Shown piece by piece: positions 1 to 9,700 of a stretch of 64,000 nucleotides of DNA (position 1 is its first letter; each line of letters opens with the position of its first letter). Source of the DNA: Microvirga guangxiensis (lineage in GTDB: Bacteria > Pseudomonadota > Alphaproteobacteria > Rhizobiales > Beijerinckiaceae); assembly GCF_900102135.1 (NCBI RefSeq), contig NZ_FMVJ01000004.1, forward strand, positions 248,001 to 312,000, given 5' to 3'. The translations under genes were made by a program, and so were the position numbers. The notes below the pieces were generated by a model. That model saw only the letters and a program-made list of their open reading frames with translations. It was not told the DNA's origin and ran no database searches.

Positions 1-69
1 ATGAAGGCTCCTGCGGCTGCTCCGACCGCAAGCACGAGCACGGGCGCCGTAGCGGCTGCCGCCGAGTAA
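1..69 (+). CDS. accD: C-terminal end of AccD (acetyl-CoA carboxylase carboxyltransferase beta), partial
   Basis: Only the last 22 codons of a frame open from the window edge are present, ending in TAA at 67-69. The tail is Ala/Pro/Thr-rich and low-complexity, so it has no diagnostic motif. The assignment rests on context: accD directly precedes folC in many Rhizobiales, and variable Ala-rich AccD tails are common there. The in-frame ATG at base 1 is probably internal rather than a start. Confidence 0.5.
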   Translation: MKAPAAAPTASTSTGAVAAAAE

Positions 70-137
70 TTTTTATTTCGCGTGATCGTGTCGAAAAACC
101 GGGTTCCACTTTTTCGGATCATGCTTGGAGCAGGGCG

Positions 138-1463
138 ATGGATTCCTCAGATGCGCTGATTGCGCGCTTTCTCGCCCTGCACCCGAAGACCATCGATCTG
201 TCGCTCGGGCGCATCCAGCGCCTTCTGGGCCAGCTTGGGAATCCCGAGCGGCGTCTGCCGCCCGTGCTCCATGTGGCGGGGACCAACGGCAAGGGCTCCA
301 CCATCGCCTTCATGCGGGCGATCCTGGAAAGCGCGGGGCTCGCCGTTCACGTCTATACCTCGCCGCATCTCGTGCGCTTCCATGAGCGCATCCGCCTCGG
401 CCGTTTCGGCGGCGGACGTTATGTGACAGAGGATCGTCTGGTCGAAGCCTTCCGCCGCTGCGAGGCGGTGAACGCGGGCGAGCCGATCACCGTGTTCGAG
501 ATCACCACCGCCGCCGCGCTTCTGATCTTCGCGGAAGAACCCGCCGACGTGCTGCTGCTTGAAGTGGGCCTCGGCGGCCGGTTCGATGCCACGAACGTCA
601 TCGACAGGCCGGCTGCCTCCGTCGTCACGCCCATCGGTCACGATCACGCGGAATATCTCGGCACGACCCTGCAGGCGATTGCGAAGGAGAAGGCGGGCAT
701 CTTCAAGCGTGGATGCCCGGCGATCATCGCGCCGCAGGATTACGCGGAAGCCGATCAGACGCTTTTCAGCGAGGCGGAACGCATCGGCGCATCGCCAATC
801 ATTATTGGCCAGCAGGATTTCTCCGTGCATGAGGAGGGCGGACGCCTCGTCTATCAGGACGAGAAGGGCCTGCTCGATCTGCCGCGCCCGAAGCTCATCG
901 GGCGGCATCAATTCACTAATGCGGGCACGGCGATCGCGGCCCTGCGCGCAGCGGGATTCGAGTCGTTCGAGACTGCGGCCTTCGAGGCCGGAGTCAGCCG
1001 CGCCGAGTGGCCCGGACGCCTGCAGCGCCTCTCCAAAGGCCGCCTGCCGGAGATCGCGCCTCCCGGATGCGAGCTGTGGGTCGACGGCGGTCACAACCCC
1101 GATGGCGCGCGCGTGCTGGCCGCTGCCATGGCCGACCAGAGCGAACGCTCCGACGCGCCGCTCGTGCTGATCGCCGGCATGCTCGGCACCAAGGACAGCC
1201 AGGCCTTCTTCAAGAATTTTGCCGGCCTTGCGCGCGAGGTGATCGCGGTGCCGATCTCAGGCCAGATCGCCGCGCGTCCGGCGGAAGAAGTGGCAGCCAT
1301 CGCAGCGAGCGTGGGACTCACCACTTCCATCGCGCCGAGCGTCGAATCCGCGCTCGCTTCGCTGCATAATTATGTTTGGGACCGTCCGCCCCGTGTCCTG
1401 ATCTGCGGATCGCTCTATCTGGCAGGTGAGGTGCTGGCAGCCAATGGAACGCTGCCTGAATAA
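138..1463 (+). CDS. folC: Bifunctional dihydrofolate synthase / folylpolyglutamate synthase
   Basis: A 441-residue Mur-ligase-type enzyme. It joins glutamate to dihydropteroate and extends the polyglutamate tail of folates in the cytoplasm, using ATP. The nucleotide-binding loop GTNGKGS is at residues 48-54, and the Mur-ligase central domain carries LLEVGLGGRFDATN followed by PIGHDHAEYLG. The C-terminal domain has WVDGGHNPDGA, typical of FolC. Length is normal for the family. The start ATG follows AGGGCG. It lies about 70 bp after the presumed accD end and 11 bp before the VOC gene, so the three may be co-transcribed. Confidence 0.95.
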   Translation: MDSSDALIARFLALHPKTIDLSLGRIQRLLGQLGNPERRLPPVLHVAGTNGKGSTIAFMRAILESAGLAVHVYTSPHLVRFHERIRLGRFGGGRYVTEDRLVEAFRRCEAVNAGEPITVFEITTAAALLIFAEEPADVLLLEVGLGGRFDATNVIDRPAASVVTPIGHDHAEYLGTTLQAIAKEKAGIFKRGCPAIIAPQDYAEADQTLFSEAERIGASPIIIGQQDFSVHEEGGRLVYQDEKGLLDLPRPKLIGRHQFTNAGTAIAALRAAGFESFETAAFEAGVSRAEWPGRLQRLSKGRLPEIAPPGCELWVDGGHNPDGARVLAAAMADQSERSDAPLVLIAGMLGTKDSQAFFKNFAGLAREVIAVPISGQIAARPAEEVAAIAASVGLTTSIAPSVESALASLHNYVWDRPPRVLICGSLYLAGEVLAANGTLPE

Positions 1464-1474
1464 GGATAGCGGCC

Positions 1475-1879
1475 ATGGCCACCAAAATCTTCGTCAACCT
1501 GCCGGTGAAGGATCTTCAGCGGTCGGTGCGCTTCTTCAAGGCGATGGGCTTTGGCCTCGATCCCGAGTTCACCGATGAGAGCGCCGCCTGCATGGTGATT
1601 TCGGACGACATCTTCGTCATGCTGCTGACGCAGGCGAAGTACCGGGACTCCACCCGCAGGCCCAGCGCGGAAGCTGCTCCGATGTCAGGGCTGACGTCTT
1701 TGTCCGTCGAGAGCAGGGCGCGCGTGAACCAGCTGGTCGACAGAGCCGTGGCTCAGGGCGGCCACGAGGTACGGGAGCCGGAAGATCACGGCTTCATGTT
1801 CGGACGCAGCTTCAGCGATCTCGACGGGCATATCTGGGAGATCGTCTACATGGATCAGAGCGCGATGGATCGGCGCTGA
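1475..1879 (+). CDS. VOC-family (glyoxalase/bleomycin-resistance fold) protein
   Basis: A 134-residue single-module vicinal-oxygen-chelate protein. It begins with the typical strand and helix FVNLPVKDLQRSVRFFKAMG and ends with the second half-repeat FSDLDGHIWEIVYMD, where metal ligands usually lie. Family members include glyoxalases, dioxygenases and antibiotic-binding proteins, so the substrate cannot be named. The gene follows folC by 11 bp on the same strand and is closed by a bidirectional hairpin terminator. Confidence 0.85.
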   Translation: MATKIFVNLPVKDLQRSVRFFKAMGFGLDPEFTDESAACMVISDDIFVMLLTQAKYRDSTRRPSAEAAPMSGLTSLSVESRARVNQLVDRAVAQGGHEVREPEDHGFMFGRSFSDLDGHIWEIVYMDQSAMDRR

Positions 1880-1881
1880 TG

Positions 1882-1907
1882 AAAAAGGGGCCCGAGGGCC
1901 CCTTTCG
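1882..1907. terminator. Bidirectional rho-independent terminator between VOC gene and trxA
   Basis: A perfect 10-bp stem (1884-1893 with 1896-1905) of GGGGCCC type with a 2-nt loop. A-tracts on one side and T-tracts on the other let it serve both convergent genes. Confidence 0.85.
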
Positions 1908-1928
1908 TGTTCCGGATTTCTGAGCCGA

Positions 1929-2249
1929 TCAGGCGGAAGCCTGGATCCACTTGGTCAGGTCGCCCTTGGGAGCGGCGCCGATCTTCTGAGCCACCACCTG
2001 GCCGCCTTTGAACATCATGAGCGCCGGGATCGAGCGGATGCCGAACTGCGAGGCGATCTGCGGATTCTCGTCCACATTGACCTTGGCGATCTTCACCTTG
2101 CCGTCCATCTCGTTGGAAATCTCTTCCAGGGCCGGGCCGATCATGCGGCAGGGGCCGCACCATTCCGCCCAGAAATCGACCACGACGGGCTCGGAGGATT
2201 GCAGGACGTCCTGCGCGAAGCTTGCGTCGGTCACCTTAACGGTCGCCAT
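1929..2249 (-). CDS. trxA: Thioredoxin
   Basis: A 106-residue classical thioredoxin, a cytoplasmic dithiol reductant for ribonucleotide reductase, PAPS reductase and oxidised proteins. The redox motif WCGPC is at residues 30-34, preceded by VVVDFWAE. The cis-Pro loop (RSIPALMMF) is intact. A GTG immediately upstream (2252) could also initiate, but the ATG at 2249 gives the usual N-terminus and sits well behind AAAGGTGAT. It lies downstream of addA on the same strand and converges on the VOC gene. Confidence 0.96.
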   Translation of the reverse strand: MATVKVTDASFAQDVLQSSEPVVVDFWAEWCGPCRMIGPALEEISNEMDGKVKIAKVNVDENPQIASQFGIRSIPALMMFKGGQVVAQKIGAAPKGDLTKWIQASA

Positions 2250-2354
2250 CACATCACCTTTGAACTTTTGATACAGCGACTCAAAACGAGCCGCTCGACG
2301 ATAGGGTCAAGGTAAGAACGGCGAAACCGGGAATCAAGCAAGGGCAAATTTCCC

Positions 2355-5300
2355 TCACGCCGCTTTGATGAGGGTAAGCGCGGATTCAAGCTCCGGTTCC
2401 ATCAGTTCGTGGATCACCGGACCCGCCGTCCAGACCAGGAAGGTGCGGATGCGCTTGTCTGGATAGATCTCGGAAAGCAGCATCCGGTAGAGCGCAAGCT
2501 GGGCCACGTAGGATTGAGGGGCCGGCTGGCCGGGCCTGGGAGCCCGGGCGGTGGTCTTGAAATCCGCCACCAGAACCTCGTTCTCCAGAACGGTCAGGCG
2601 ATCGATCTGGCCGGAGACCATAAGTTCGCCTTCGGTCGTCAGAACCTTGCCGGCAATGGGTGCCTCGGCCCTGGAGCCTGGGCCGAACAGGGCTCCCAGG
2701 CCCTCGTGCTCCAGAACGTCGATGGCATTGGCGATCACCGACTCGCGAACCTCCGTCGGAAGGCGGGGCGCGCGGGCCCGCACATAGGCCCGCGCCATGG
2801 TTTCCCGGTGCTCCGGATCCAACGCAGGCAAACGCTCCAACAGGGCATGGACGAGAGTGCCGCGAAGCCGGGCCTCGGGCGCATAGGGCCCGTCGCCGGG
2901 GCGCGTCATGCGCTCGGCGGCGCCCAGGGCGCTCGACGGGCGGATCGGGGGCAGGGGCTCGGGCTCCGACCGGACGGGGAGAGTCAGCCAGTCCGGAACC
3001 TCGAAAGGCTCCAGCGGAGCAACATCCGATTCCGCCACAAGCGTGCGCGCCAGCGGCGAGCCCTCGCGCCAGATATCGATGGGGCCGTAGGGCGCCTCGG
3101 AGCGCTCCAAGCCGCCCGCCTTCTCGACGAGGCCATGGCGGATCATCTCGCACCAGGCTTCCTGCGGCGATTCCTTGCCGCTCGTCCGATAGGGCGCGAT
3201 CACGAGCCGGTCCTTGGCGCGGGTCATCGCTACGTAGAGCAGGCGGTTGTGCTCCTCGTGTCCCTTCGCATGCAGAAGATCGCGGGCCTCTTCCATGACG
3301 CTGCAATCGGCGCTCTTGCCCGGCGACCAGACGGGGATCTTGTCGCCCGTCTTCGTGGTCAGCTGCAGGAGCGGCGGATCGCGGCCTAGCACCTCGCAGC
3401 CGTCGATGAGAATGACGACGGGCGCTTCGAGGCCTTTTGCGCCATGCACCGTCATCACGCGCACTTCGTTGTTCACCGAGTCGAGATCGCGCTTGATCGT
3501 GTGCGATGCGGACTCGAAGCGGTTGAGGAACACGGTGAGCGATGGCGTCTCCGTCATCTCCGATTGATGCGCGAAGCACAGGAACGCATCGATGGCATCG
3601 CCTGCTTCGCTGCCCAGCCGCGCGACAAGCTTCGAACGACCGCCGCGCGGTCCGAGCAGGGTGGCGAAGAAACCGAAGGGGCCGTTCTGCGCGGCAAGCT
3701 CGCGCCAGGCCTGCAACGCTTCGCAGCCGGCTTTCGATTTCGTGCAGCCCAGTTCCGCATGACGTGTGAGCGCCGCGTGCAGCGACTCGTCATCGGCACG
3801 ATCCGCCGCAATGCGGATGAGATCGTCGTCGTCGAGGCCGACGAGGGGCGACTTCAGAGCGGTGGCGAACGTCAGGTCATCATCCGGCAACAGGGCCGTG
3901 CGCCCCGCCGCCACGAGATCGAGCACGGCGATGTGCTCGCCGATATTGAGACGGTCCGCGCCCGCGACAGGCACACCTGCTTCCTTCAATGCGCGGATCA
4001 CAGCTTCGAAAGCCGCGCCGCGCTTGCGCACGAGCACGAGCACGTCGCCCGCGCTCCATTTGCGCCCATGCTCGTCGCCCTTGGTGGTCCAGCACTTCAC
4101 CGCCTGCGCGATGCGGCGCGCAACGACGACGGGCGGCGATTGCTGTTCGGGCTCATCGACAGGAAGAACCCAGGCCTCGGGCTCCTCCTCATCGGCGGGC
4201 GTTTCGGTGGGCCACAATTCCACGAGGCCCGGCGCATGCGGACGCGCGCTCTCGTGCACGGTGCCGATGGCCTTGTCCTCGAAGGACAGGCCTTTGAAGT
4301 TCTTCTCCAGCGCGAAGGTGGCGTCCACCGCCGACAGCACCGCCTTGCCCGAGCGGAACGACATGGTGAGCGACACATCTTCGAAGAGAAGCGCAGCCTC
4401 GCGCACCTTCCTCGACCAATCGCGGCGGGTGGATTCGAATTCCTGCGGAGCTGCGCCCTGGAAGCCGTAGATCGACTGCTTGGGATCGCCGACCGCAAAG
4501 AGCGTGCGGATGCGTTTGCCGACCGCGCCTTCGCCTGCGGTGAAATCCTCGGTGATCTTGCGCAGGATTTCCCATTGCTGCGGGTTCGTGTCCTGCGCCT
4601 CGTCGATCAACACGTGGTCGATTCCGCGGTCGAGCTTGTAGAGCACCCAGGCGGTGTCGCCGCGCGAGAGAAGCGTCAGCGTCTTGTCGATGAGATCTTG
4701 GAAGTCGAGCGCGCCCAGGCGCATCTTCTGGTTCTCGACGCGGTCGTGAATTTCCGCGGCGATCAGGAACAAGGCCTGCGTCCGCTCGACCGCCCGCGCG
4801 GCCTTCTGCCTGTCGATGAGTGTCCAGATGCGGCTCTGCTCGTCGAGCAGCTTGTCCTTCAAGCCCTCGTCGACATCCTTCGTCAGGAACGCGGATCCCT
4901 TACGGGGCGTCCCGGCATCGGTGAGGAACACCGAAAGGTAGTATTCGAGCTTGGCGGAAGGATCGGTGGCTTCCGCCGCCGCGATCAAGGACGCGGCGCG
5001 CTTCTGGTCCGTGGCCTTTCCTCTGAGAAGCTCCTGCGCGATGGCTGCCCAGTTCTCCGGCTTCAGGCCGCCTTCCAGCATCGCCTGTTCGATGTTCGCA
5101 AGCGTCTCGCCGGGCTTGAGCCCAAGCTCCTGACGCAAGCGCGCGATGCCGGTGGCATCGTGCAGGAAATCCTTGCAGCGAAGGGCGGCGTTGAGCGCCG
5201 ATGTCAGCGCGTCGCCCACCGCATCGACGCTGATGATGTCGAGCGCGTCCTTCAGGTGCGGGAAGTTGCCGTTGGAAGCGTCGGCCAGTACATTCTTCAC

Positions 5301-5789
5301 GGCCTGGGCCAGCATCTCGTCGGTCTGGCTCTCGTCCAGCACTGCAAAGCGCGCAGGCACATTGGCCTCGAAGGGAACGAGATGGAGCAGGCGTTCGCAG
5401 AAGGCGTGGATGGTGTCGATCTTCAAGCCGCCCGGCGTTTCGACGGCGCGCGCGAAAAGCGTGCGGGCGAGCTTCACCTGCTGGCGTGTCGGCTTCCGTC
5501 CTTCGAGTTCGGTGAGTTCCGCAACGAGGCTGTCCTCGTCCATCGTCACCCAGCGGCCCAGACGCTCGAACACACGGATCGCCATGTTCGCGGCGGCGGC
5601 CTTGGTGAAGGTGAGGCAGAGAATGCGACCCGGCAGCGAGCCCGCCAGAAGCAGACGCACCACGCGGTCGGTGAGCACCTTCGTCTTGCCTGCGCCCGCA
5701 TTGGCCGACACCCAGGCGGAGGCGCTCGGGTTCGCGGCGCGGCGCTGCGCTTCCTTGGTGTAATCGGGGATGACGAGATCGTTGCTCAT
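2355..5789 (-). CDS. addA: Double-strand break repair helicase-nuclease subunit AddA
   Basis: An 1144-residue UvrD-like superfamily 1 helicase with a C-terminal RecB-type nuclease. With AddB it resects double-strand breaks to load RecA. Walker A (SANAGAGKTK) spans residues 28-37 and the Walker B-like HVLIDEAQDTNPQQW follows in the first third. Helicase motifs MTVHGAKGLEAPVVIL and RLLYVAMTRAKDRLV precede the nuclease core VADFKTTA and YVAQLALYR. Its ATG overlaps the addB stop in an ATGA junction, so translation is coupled. Length is normal for alphaproteobacterial AddA. Confidence 0.97.
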   Translation of the reverse strand: MSNDLVIPDYTKEAQRRAANPSASAWVSANAGAGKTKVLTDRVVRLLLAGSLPGRILCLTFTKAAAANMAIRVFERLGRWVTMDEDSLVAELTELEGRKPTRQQVKLARTLFARAVETPGGLKIDTIHAFCERLLHLVPFEANVPARFAVLDESQTDEMLAQAVKNVLADASNGNFPHLKDALDIISVDAVGDALTSALNAALRCKDFLHDATGIARLRQELGLKPGETLANIEQAMLEGGLKPENWAAIAQELLRGKATDQKRAASLIAAAEATDPSAKLEYYLSVFLTDAGTPRKGSAFLTKDVDEGLKDKLLDEQSRIWTLIDRQKAARAVERTQALFLIAAEIHDRVENQKMRLGALDFQDLIDKTLTLLSRGDTAWVLYKLDRGIDHVLIDEAQDTNPQQWEILRKITEDFTAGEGAVGKRIRTLFAVGDPKQSIYGFQGAAPQEFESTRRDWSRKVREAALLFEDVSLTMSFRSGKAVLSAVDATFALEKNFKGLSFEDKAIGTVHESARPHAPGLVELWPTETPADEEEPEAWVLPVDEPEQQSPPVVVARRIAQAVKCWTTKGDEHGRKWSAGDVLVLVRKRGAAFEAVIRALKEAGVPVAGADRLNIGEHIAVLDLVAAGRTALLPDDDLTFATALKSPLVGLDDDDLIRIAADRADDESLHAALTRHAELGCTKSKAGCEALQAWRELAAQNGPFGFFATLLGPRGGRSKLVARLGSEAGDAIDAFLCFAHQSEMTETPSLTVFLNRFESASHTIKRDLDSVNNEVRVMTVHGAKGLEAPVVILIDGCEVLGRDPPLLQLTTKTGDKIPVWSPGKSADCSVMEEARDLLHAKGHEEHNRLLYVAMTRAKDRLVIAPYRTSGKESPQEAWCEMIRHGLVEKAGGLERSEAPYGPIDIWREGSPLARTLVAESDVAPLEPFEVPDWLTLPVRSEPEPLPPIRPSSALGAAERMTRPGDGPYAPEARLRGTLVHALLERLPALDPEHRETMARAYVRARAPRLPTEVRESVIANAIDVLEHEGLGALFGPGSRAEAPIAGKVLTTEGELMVSGQIDRLTVLENEVLVADFKTTARAPRPGQPAPQSYVAQLALYRMLLSEIYPDKRIRTFLVWTAGPVIHELMEPELESALTLIKAA

Positions 5790-8700
5790 TCGCCGCCCTC
5801 ACCGCCGCCGGCGCTCGCCAGCGACCATTCCTTCACCCGCGCCAAGTGGTCGTATTCCGAGAAGCGCCGCGCATATTTCGGGAAGGGACGCGACACGTAA
5901 GCCGCTTCGCCCTTCACGAAGCGGGCTATCATGCCCTCGAAGCGGCGGCGATGCTCTTCCACGATCTCCGGCACGGATCGTTCTTCGCTGCGTCCCGGCT
6001 CGATCAGGCGGGGCTTGATCGGCTCGCGTCCGCCGGTGGTGTGAACATAGACGAGATCCGGCGTCTCCTTCGCCATCGCTAAGCCCTTGAACGCGCCCTT
6101 CATCAGCATCATGGCTTCGAGCGTCAGCTGCGGCGAGAAGCCCGCATAGACCTCGCGCACGCCGGGAGGCTGGCCGGTCTTGAAGTCGATGATGGTGAAG
6201 CCGCCGTCGCGGCGCTGCTCGATGCGGTCCGCGCGTGCCCGCAGCAGGAAGACGGAGCCGTCGGGGAGCGGAATCGAGAGGCGGCCGGAGCGCTCCGCAT
6301 AAACCTCCGTCAGGCTCGGACGGCGCTGCTGCTCCCAATCGAGGAAGGCAATGGCGAGCCGCTCGAACCGGGGCCACCATTCCGCATAGAGCTCGGGATA
6401 GGCGTCGCGAATGTCCGCGAAGGCTTCTTCGCCCAGGCCCAGCAGAATTTCGGGAGCGTGCGCGGGAAGCTCCTTGGGAAAGCGCTCGGCGAACTGGCCG
6501 ACCACATCGTGAATGATCGTGCCGCGCTCGGCGGCGCTCGGCGCAACTGCAATCGCCTCCAGCGCATCGAGCTTCAAAACATGGCGCGCGAAAATGGAAT
6601 ACGGATCGCGCACCAGCGTCTCGACTTCCGTGACGCTGAGCGAGCGCGGGAAAAGCGCGGGATCGGGTTTCGGGCGCGGACGCGGCAAGGCCGGTGCTGG
6701 CTCCGGCGTGTCGAGGGTGCGCGCGAGGCGGCGGTAATACTCGCCGGCCTTCACCATGCGCTCCCACGCCTCCTTGCCGGTAAAGGCTTTGAGGCGTTGC
6801 AGGAAGCGCGAAGGCACCATGGGCGAGCCGTCGCGCTTGTGCGCGCGGGTGATCACCACATCATGCGTGCCAAGAGCCTGCACGAAATCGTGCGCCGTCT
6901 GTCCGATGCGCCGCTCAGGCGGCATCAGGCCGACACGCGCGCGCATAGGCCGGTTGAGAAATGCGTCCGTCACCGTACGCGGGGGCCAGGTGCCTTCATC
7001 CAATCCGCCGAGCACGACGCGATCCACGGAGAGGAGACGCGCTTCGAGAAGGCCGAGAATCTTCAGGCGGCGATGGGTGGAGCGCGGCGAGGGGCTCAAT
7101 GAGCGCTGCTTGGCAAGCGCGGTGAAGAAGGCAGGGTAGTCGACGAAGCGCCCGAGAAGCGGATGGCCTTCCTCTTCACGGATATCGGAATTCTCAAGAT
7201 CGTCGAACAGAGCGGCGAGCGGCTCCAGAGATGGTTCGCTGTCACCAACCTCTTCCTCCGAAACAGCACAGAGCAGATCGAAGGCGCGTCGGTGATGTTC
7301 CACCAGCGCCATCAGATCGATGCGTTCCTCGCCATGCACAGCAGGCGTGAAAGACTGGAAAGCGAGAGCGAGGCGTTGCAGCAGCGTGTCGGCGAGATCC
7401 CAATCCGCCTCGGTGAGGCGGGCGCGGGGACGCGGGGTGCGGTGATCCTTTTCCGTGCGGCGGGTGGCGAGAGCCGTGCGCATGCCCTCGATTCCCGGAG
7501 CAGGCGCGGGGCCGCGCAGGACGCCGATTTCGAGCACGCCCGCCGCATGGTCGATCGTGGCGCGGGGAAAGCCCAGCCGCACGAGGGGATGCGCGAGCAG
7601 TGAGAGCAGCCGTACAGGGCTCAGATCGTCGGCAGCCGCTTCCGCGGTGAGCCTTGCAAGACGTCCGGCGGGCGTGTCCGCGAGCGGAATGCCAGCCGAA
7701 TCCTCCACGCTCAATCCCCATCGGGCGAGTTCGGCGGTGACACGCGCAGCCAGCGCACGATCCGGGGTCACGAGGGCCGCGGTCTTGTCGGGATGAACAA
7801 GCGTTTCGCGCAGGGCGATGGCGATGGAGAATGCCTCTTCGCGCTCGTCCATGGCCTCGATGATGGTGAGGCCGTCGCAGCCGCTGCGGCTCATGGACAA
7901 GCGCTCTTCTGTCGAGATCGTGGCCCAGCGATCAGTCGTGTCCGCAGGGCGCAGTGCTTCCGAGAGAAGATGATTACGGGCGCGGGCCTTTGCCGGAGGC
8001 TCTCCAAGAACGGTGACCTCGGAGCGCGTGATGCGCAGGTGCCTGTCGATGAGACGGCGGAGCGACGCCTGCGGGTGGCTGTGCACCGGATCGGTCTCGT
8101 CATCGCCTGCGCCGCCGATGGTGGACCAGCTTTCCTCGTCCAGATCCGTGTCGAGGCCCGGCAGCACGATGGCGCCGTGCGGCAGGCGCGCGATGGTCGC
8201 CATGAGATGGGCGGTGGCAGGCACGGAGCCGGTGGAGCCGGCGACGATGATGGGATTGTCCGGGCGCTCGCGGGTCAGGCGTCGCGCTTCCGCTTCGATC
8301 AATGCCGTGCGGCGCTGCGCAGGATCGCTTGCCTGACGATCGGCCAGAATCTTCGGCCAGTTCTCGCTCGCGATCTGCACGAAGTGACGGGTGATCTCGA
8401 AATATTTCGAGTAATCGGCATCCACCGCGAGTTCGAGCGCGTGCCAATCGATGCCTTCGGTCGTGAAGGCATCCATCAGGGTTTCGAGATCGCCCGCAAG
8501 GTTCACCGCATCGGCGGGTGATGCAGGCACCATGAAGGGCACGCCGGGTCCGAGCTGCAGCAGCGCGCGGTCCACCTCCGCCGACCAGCGCTGCACGAGG
8601 CGCGTGAGGATGAGGCGGCGCTCCAGCGGCGGAATAGGCGGCTTGAGGCTTGCAGCTTCCGCGAAGGGCGTACCCTCGAGACCGGTCAGCTCGAATTCGG

Positions 8701-8950
8701 CCTCATCCGTCTCGCCGAGCGGCACGATGCGCGGGAGGAGCTGCGCGCGACCAGCTCCGCGTTCTGCGAGCAGCGCGATCAGCGCACGGGTGGCGCGGCG
8801 GGTCGGGACATAGATGGTGACGTCGGCCAGCGCCGCCGGATCGTCGGGGAGCGGGCCGACAAGGCGTCCGTCAAGCAGCGCGTCCACCAGGGTCGGCAGG
8901 AAGGCGCAACCCGGAGGAATCGAAAAAACGCGCGGCTGGCTCGACAACAC
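5786..8950 (-). CDS. addB: Double-strand break repair protein AddB
   Basis: A 1054-residue partner of AddA. The N-terminal half is an inactivated helicase-like scaffold that in this family recognises Chi-like sequences. The C-terminus carries a RecB-type nuclease with IIDFKTGQPPG and the downstream QLTLEAMML helix. At the position where Bacillus-type AddB has the first Fe-S cysteine (a CPY motif), this protein reads RDPYSIF. No cysteine cluster is seen near the C-terminus, so it probably lacks the 4Fe-4S staple. The start appears to be GTG at 8950. It overlaps addA by 4 bp. Confidence 0.95.
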   Translation of the reverse strand: MLSSQPRVFSIPPGCAFLPTLVDALLDGRLVGPLPDDPAALADVTIYVPTRRATRALIALLAERGAGRAQLLPRIVPLGETDEAEFELTGLEGTPFAEAASLKPPIPPLERRLILTRLVQRWSAEVDRALLQLGPGVPFMVPASPADAVNLAGDLETLMDAFTTEGIDWHALELAVDADYSKYFEITRHFVQIASENWPKILADRQASDPAQRRTALIEAEARRLTRERPDNPIIVAGSTGSVPATAHLMATIARLPHGAIVLPGLDTDLDEESWSTIGGAGDDETDPVHSHPQASLRRLIDRHLRITRSEVTVLGEPPAKARARNHLLSEALRPADTTDRWATISTEERLSMSRSGCDGLTIIEAMDEREEAFSIAIALRETLVHPDKTAALVTPDRALAARVTAELARWGLSVEDSAGIPLADTPAGRLARLTAEAAADDLSPVRLLSLLAHPLVRLGFPRATIDHAAGVLEIGVLRGPAPAPGIEGMRTALATRRTEKDHRTPRPRARLTEADWDLADTLLQRLALAFQSFTPAVHGEERIDLMALVEHHRRAFDLLCAVSEEEVGDSEPSLEPLAALFDDLENSDIREEEGHPLLGRFVDYPAFFTALAKQRSLSPSPRSTHRRLKILGLLEARLLSVDRVVLGGLDEGTWPPRTVTDAFLNRPMRARVGLMPPERRIGQTAHDFVQALGTHDVVITRAHKRDGSPMVPSRFLQRLKAFTGKEAWERMVKAGEYYRRLARTLDTPEPAPALPRPRPKPDPALFPRSLSVTEVETLVRDPYSIFARHVLKLDALEAIAVAPSAAERGTIIHDVVGQFAERFPKELPAHAPEILLGLGEEAFADIRDAYPELYAEWWPRFERLAIAFLDWEQQRRPSLTEVYAERSGRLSIPLPDGSVFLLRARADRIEQRRDGGFTIIDFKTGQPPGVREVYAGFSPQLTLEAMMLMKGAFKGLAMAKETPDLVYVHTTGGREPIKPRLIEPGRSEERSVPEIVEEHRRRFEGMIARFVKGEAAYVSRPFPKYARRFSEYDHLARVKEWSLASAGGGEGGE

Positions 8951-8956
8951 AAAACC

Positions 8957-9691
8957 TCATCGCTTGCTGGCGGCAAGGCACTTTTCTGCCTCACCGATCG
9001 TGTGAGGCTCTCCAACATGCAGCCATTGGCCTTCCAGAGGCAAGCCGTAGAGGCGGCCCTTGGCGATGGCACGGTCGTAGAAAGCATTCGCCGAGAAGGC
9101 GCCCTCAGGCGTTCCCGCCACGAGCTCCGGCTTCACGATGGCCACGCCCGCATAGACGAAATCGGCGCTCGGGTCGTCGCCGCGACGGCGCAGGGCGCCA
9201 TCCGCCTCGCGGTGAAAGTCGCCCTTTCCTTCATATCCAACACTTGTGGATAACGGCGCGACGAGCATCAGGATATCCATGCGCTCCGCATCCCAGGCCG
9301 CCACGAGGCGCTTCAGATTCGGGTTTTCGCCCTCGATCCACATGGAGTCGGAATTGAAGGTGATGAAGGGGTCCTGGCCTAACAGCGGAAGCGCCTTCTT
9401 CACGCCGCCGCCGGTTTCGAGCAGCTCGCCGCGCTCGTCGGAAATCACGATTTCCGGGGCGGTGCGGGTGCGCAGATGCGCCTCCAGCATGTCCGCGAAG
9501 TGATGCACGTTCACCACCACCGTGCCGATGCCCGCCTCATGCAACTTGTCGAGGGCGAAATCGATGAGGCTCTGCCCGGCCACCTTCACGAGAGGTTTGG
9601 GCATGGTGGCCGTGATCGGCAGCATGCGCTTGCCGAGGCCCGCTGCGAGAATGATGGCGGTGTGAGGCTTGCGCTGGGAAAATTGGGACAC
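8957..9691 (-). CDS. murU: MurU-like nucleotidyltransferase (N-acetylmuramate-1-phosphate uridylyltransferase)
   Basis: A 244-residue sugar-1-phosphate nucleotidyltransferase. The N-terminal signature AIILAAGLGKRMLP binds the NTP, and ETGGGVKKALPLLG and FNSDSMW complete the GT-A-like fold (FNSD carries the metal aspartate). In Pseudomonas MurU converts MurNAc-1-P to UDP-MurNAc. Here the gene lies 9 bp downstream of a protein with an AmgK-like kinase domain, which supports that role over a generic glucose- or mannose-1-P transferase. The apparent start is GTG with no strong ribosome site, so translation is probably coupled to the upstream gene. Confidence 0.82.
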   Translation of the reverse strand: MSQFSQRKPHTAIILAAGLGKRMLPITATMPKPLVKVAGQSLIDFALDKLHEAGIGTVVVNVHHFADMLEAHLRTRTAPEIVISDERGELLETGGGVKKALPLLGQDPFITFNSDSMWIEGENPNLKRLVAAWDAERMDILMLVAPLSTSVGYEGKGDFHREADGALRRRGDDPSADFVYAGVAIVKPELVAGTPEGAFSANAFYDRAIAKGRLYGLPLEGQWLHVGEPHTIGEAEKCLAASKR

Positions 9692-9700
9692 TGAAATGAC

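Noticed and set aside
3444..5900. An 818-codon open frame on the plus strand
   Set aside because: It is antisense to addA, where high GC keeps the opposite strand open. It has no ribosome site and its His/Arg/Glu-rich translation matches no fold.
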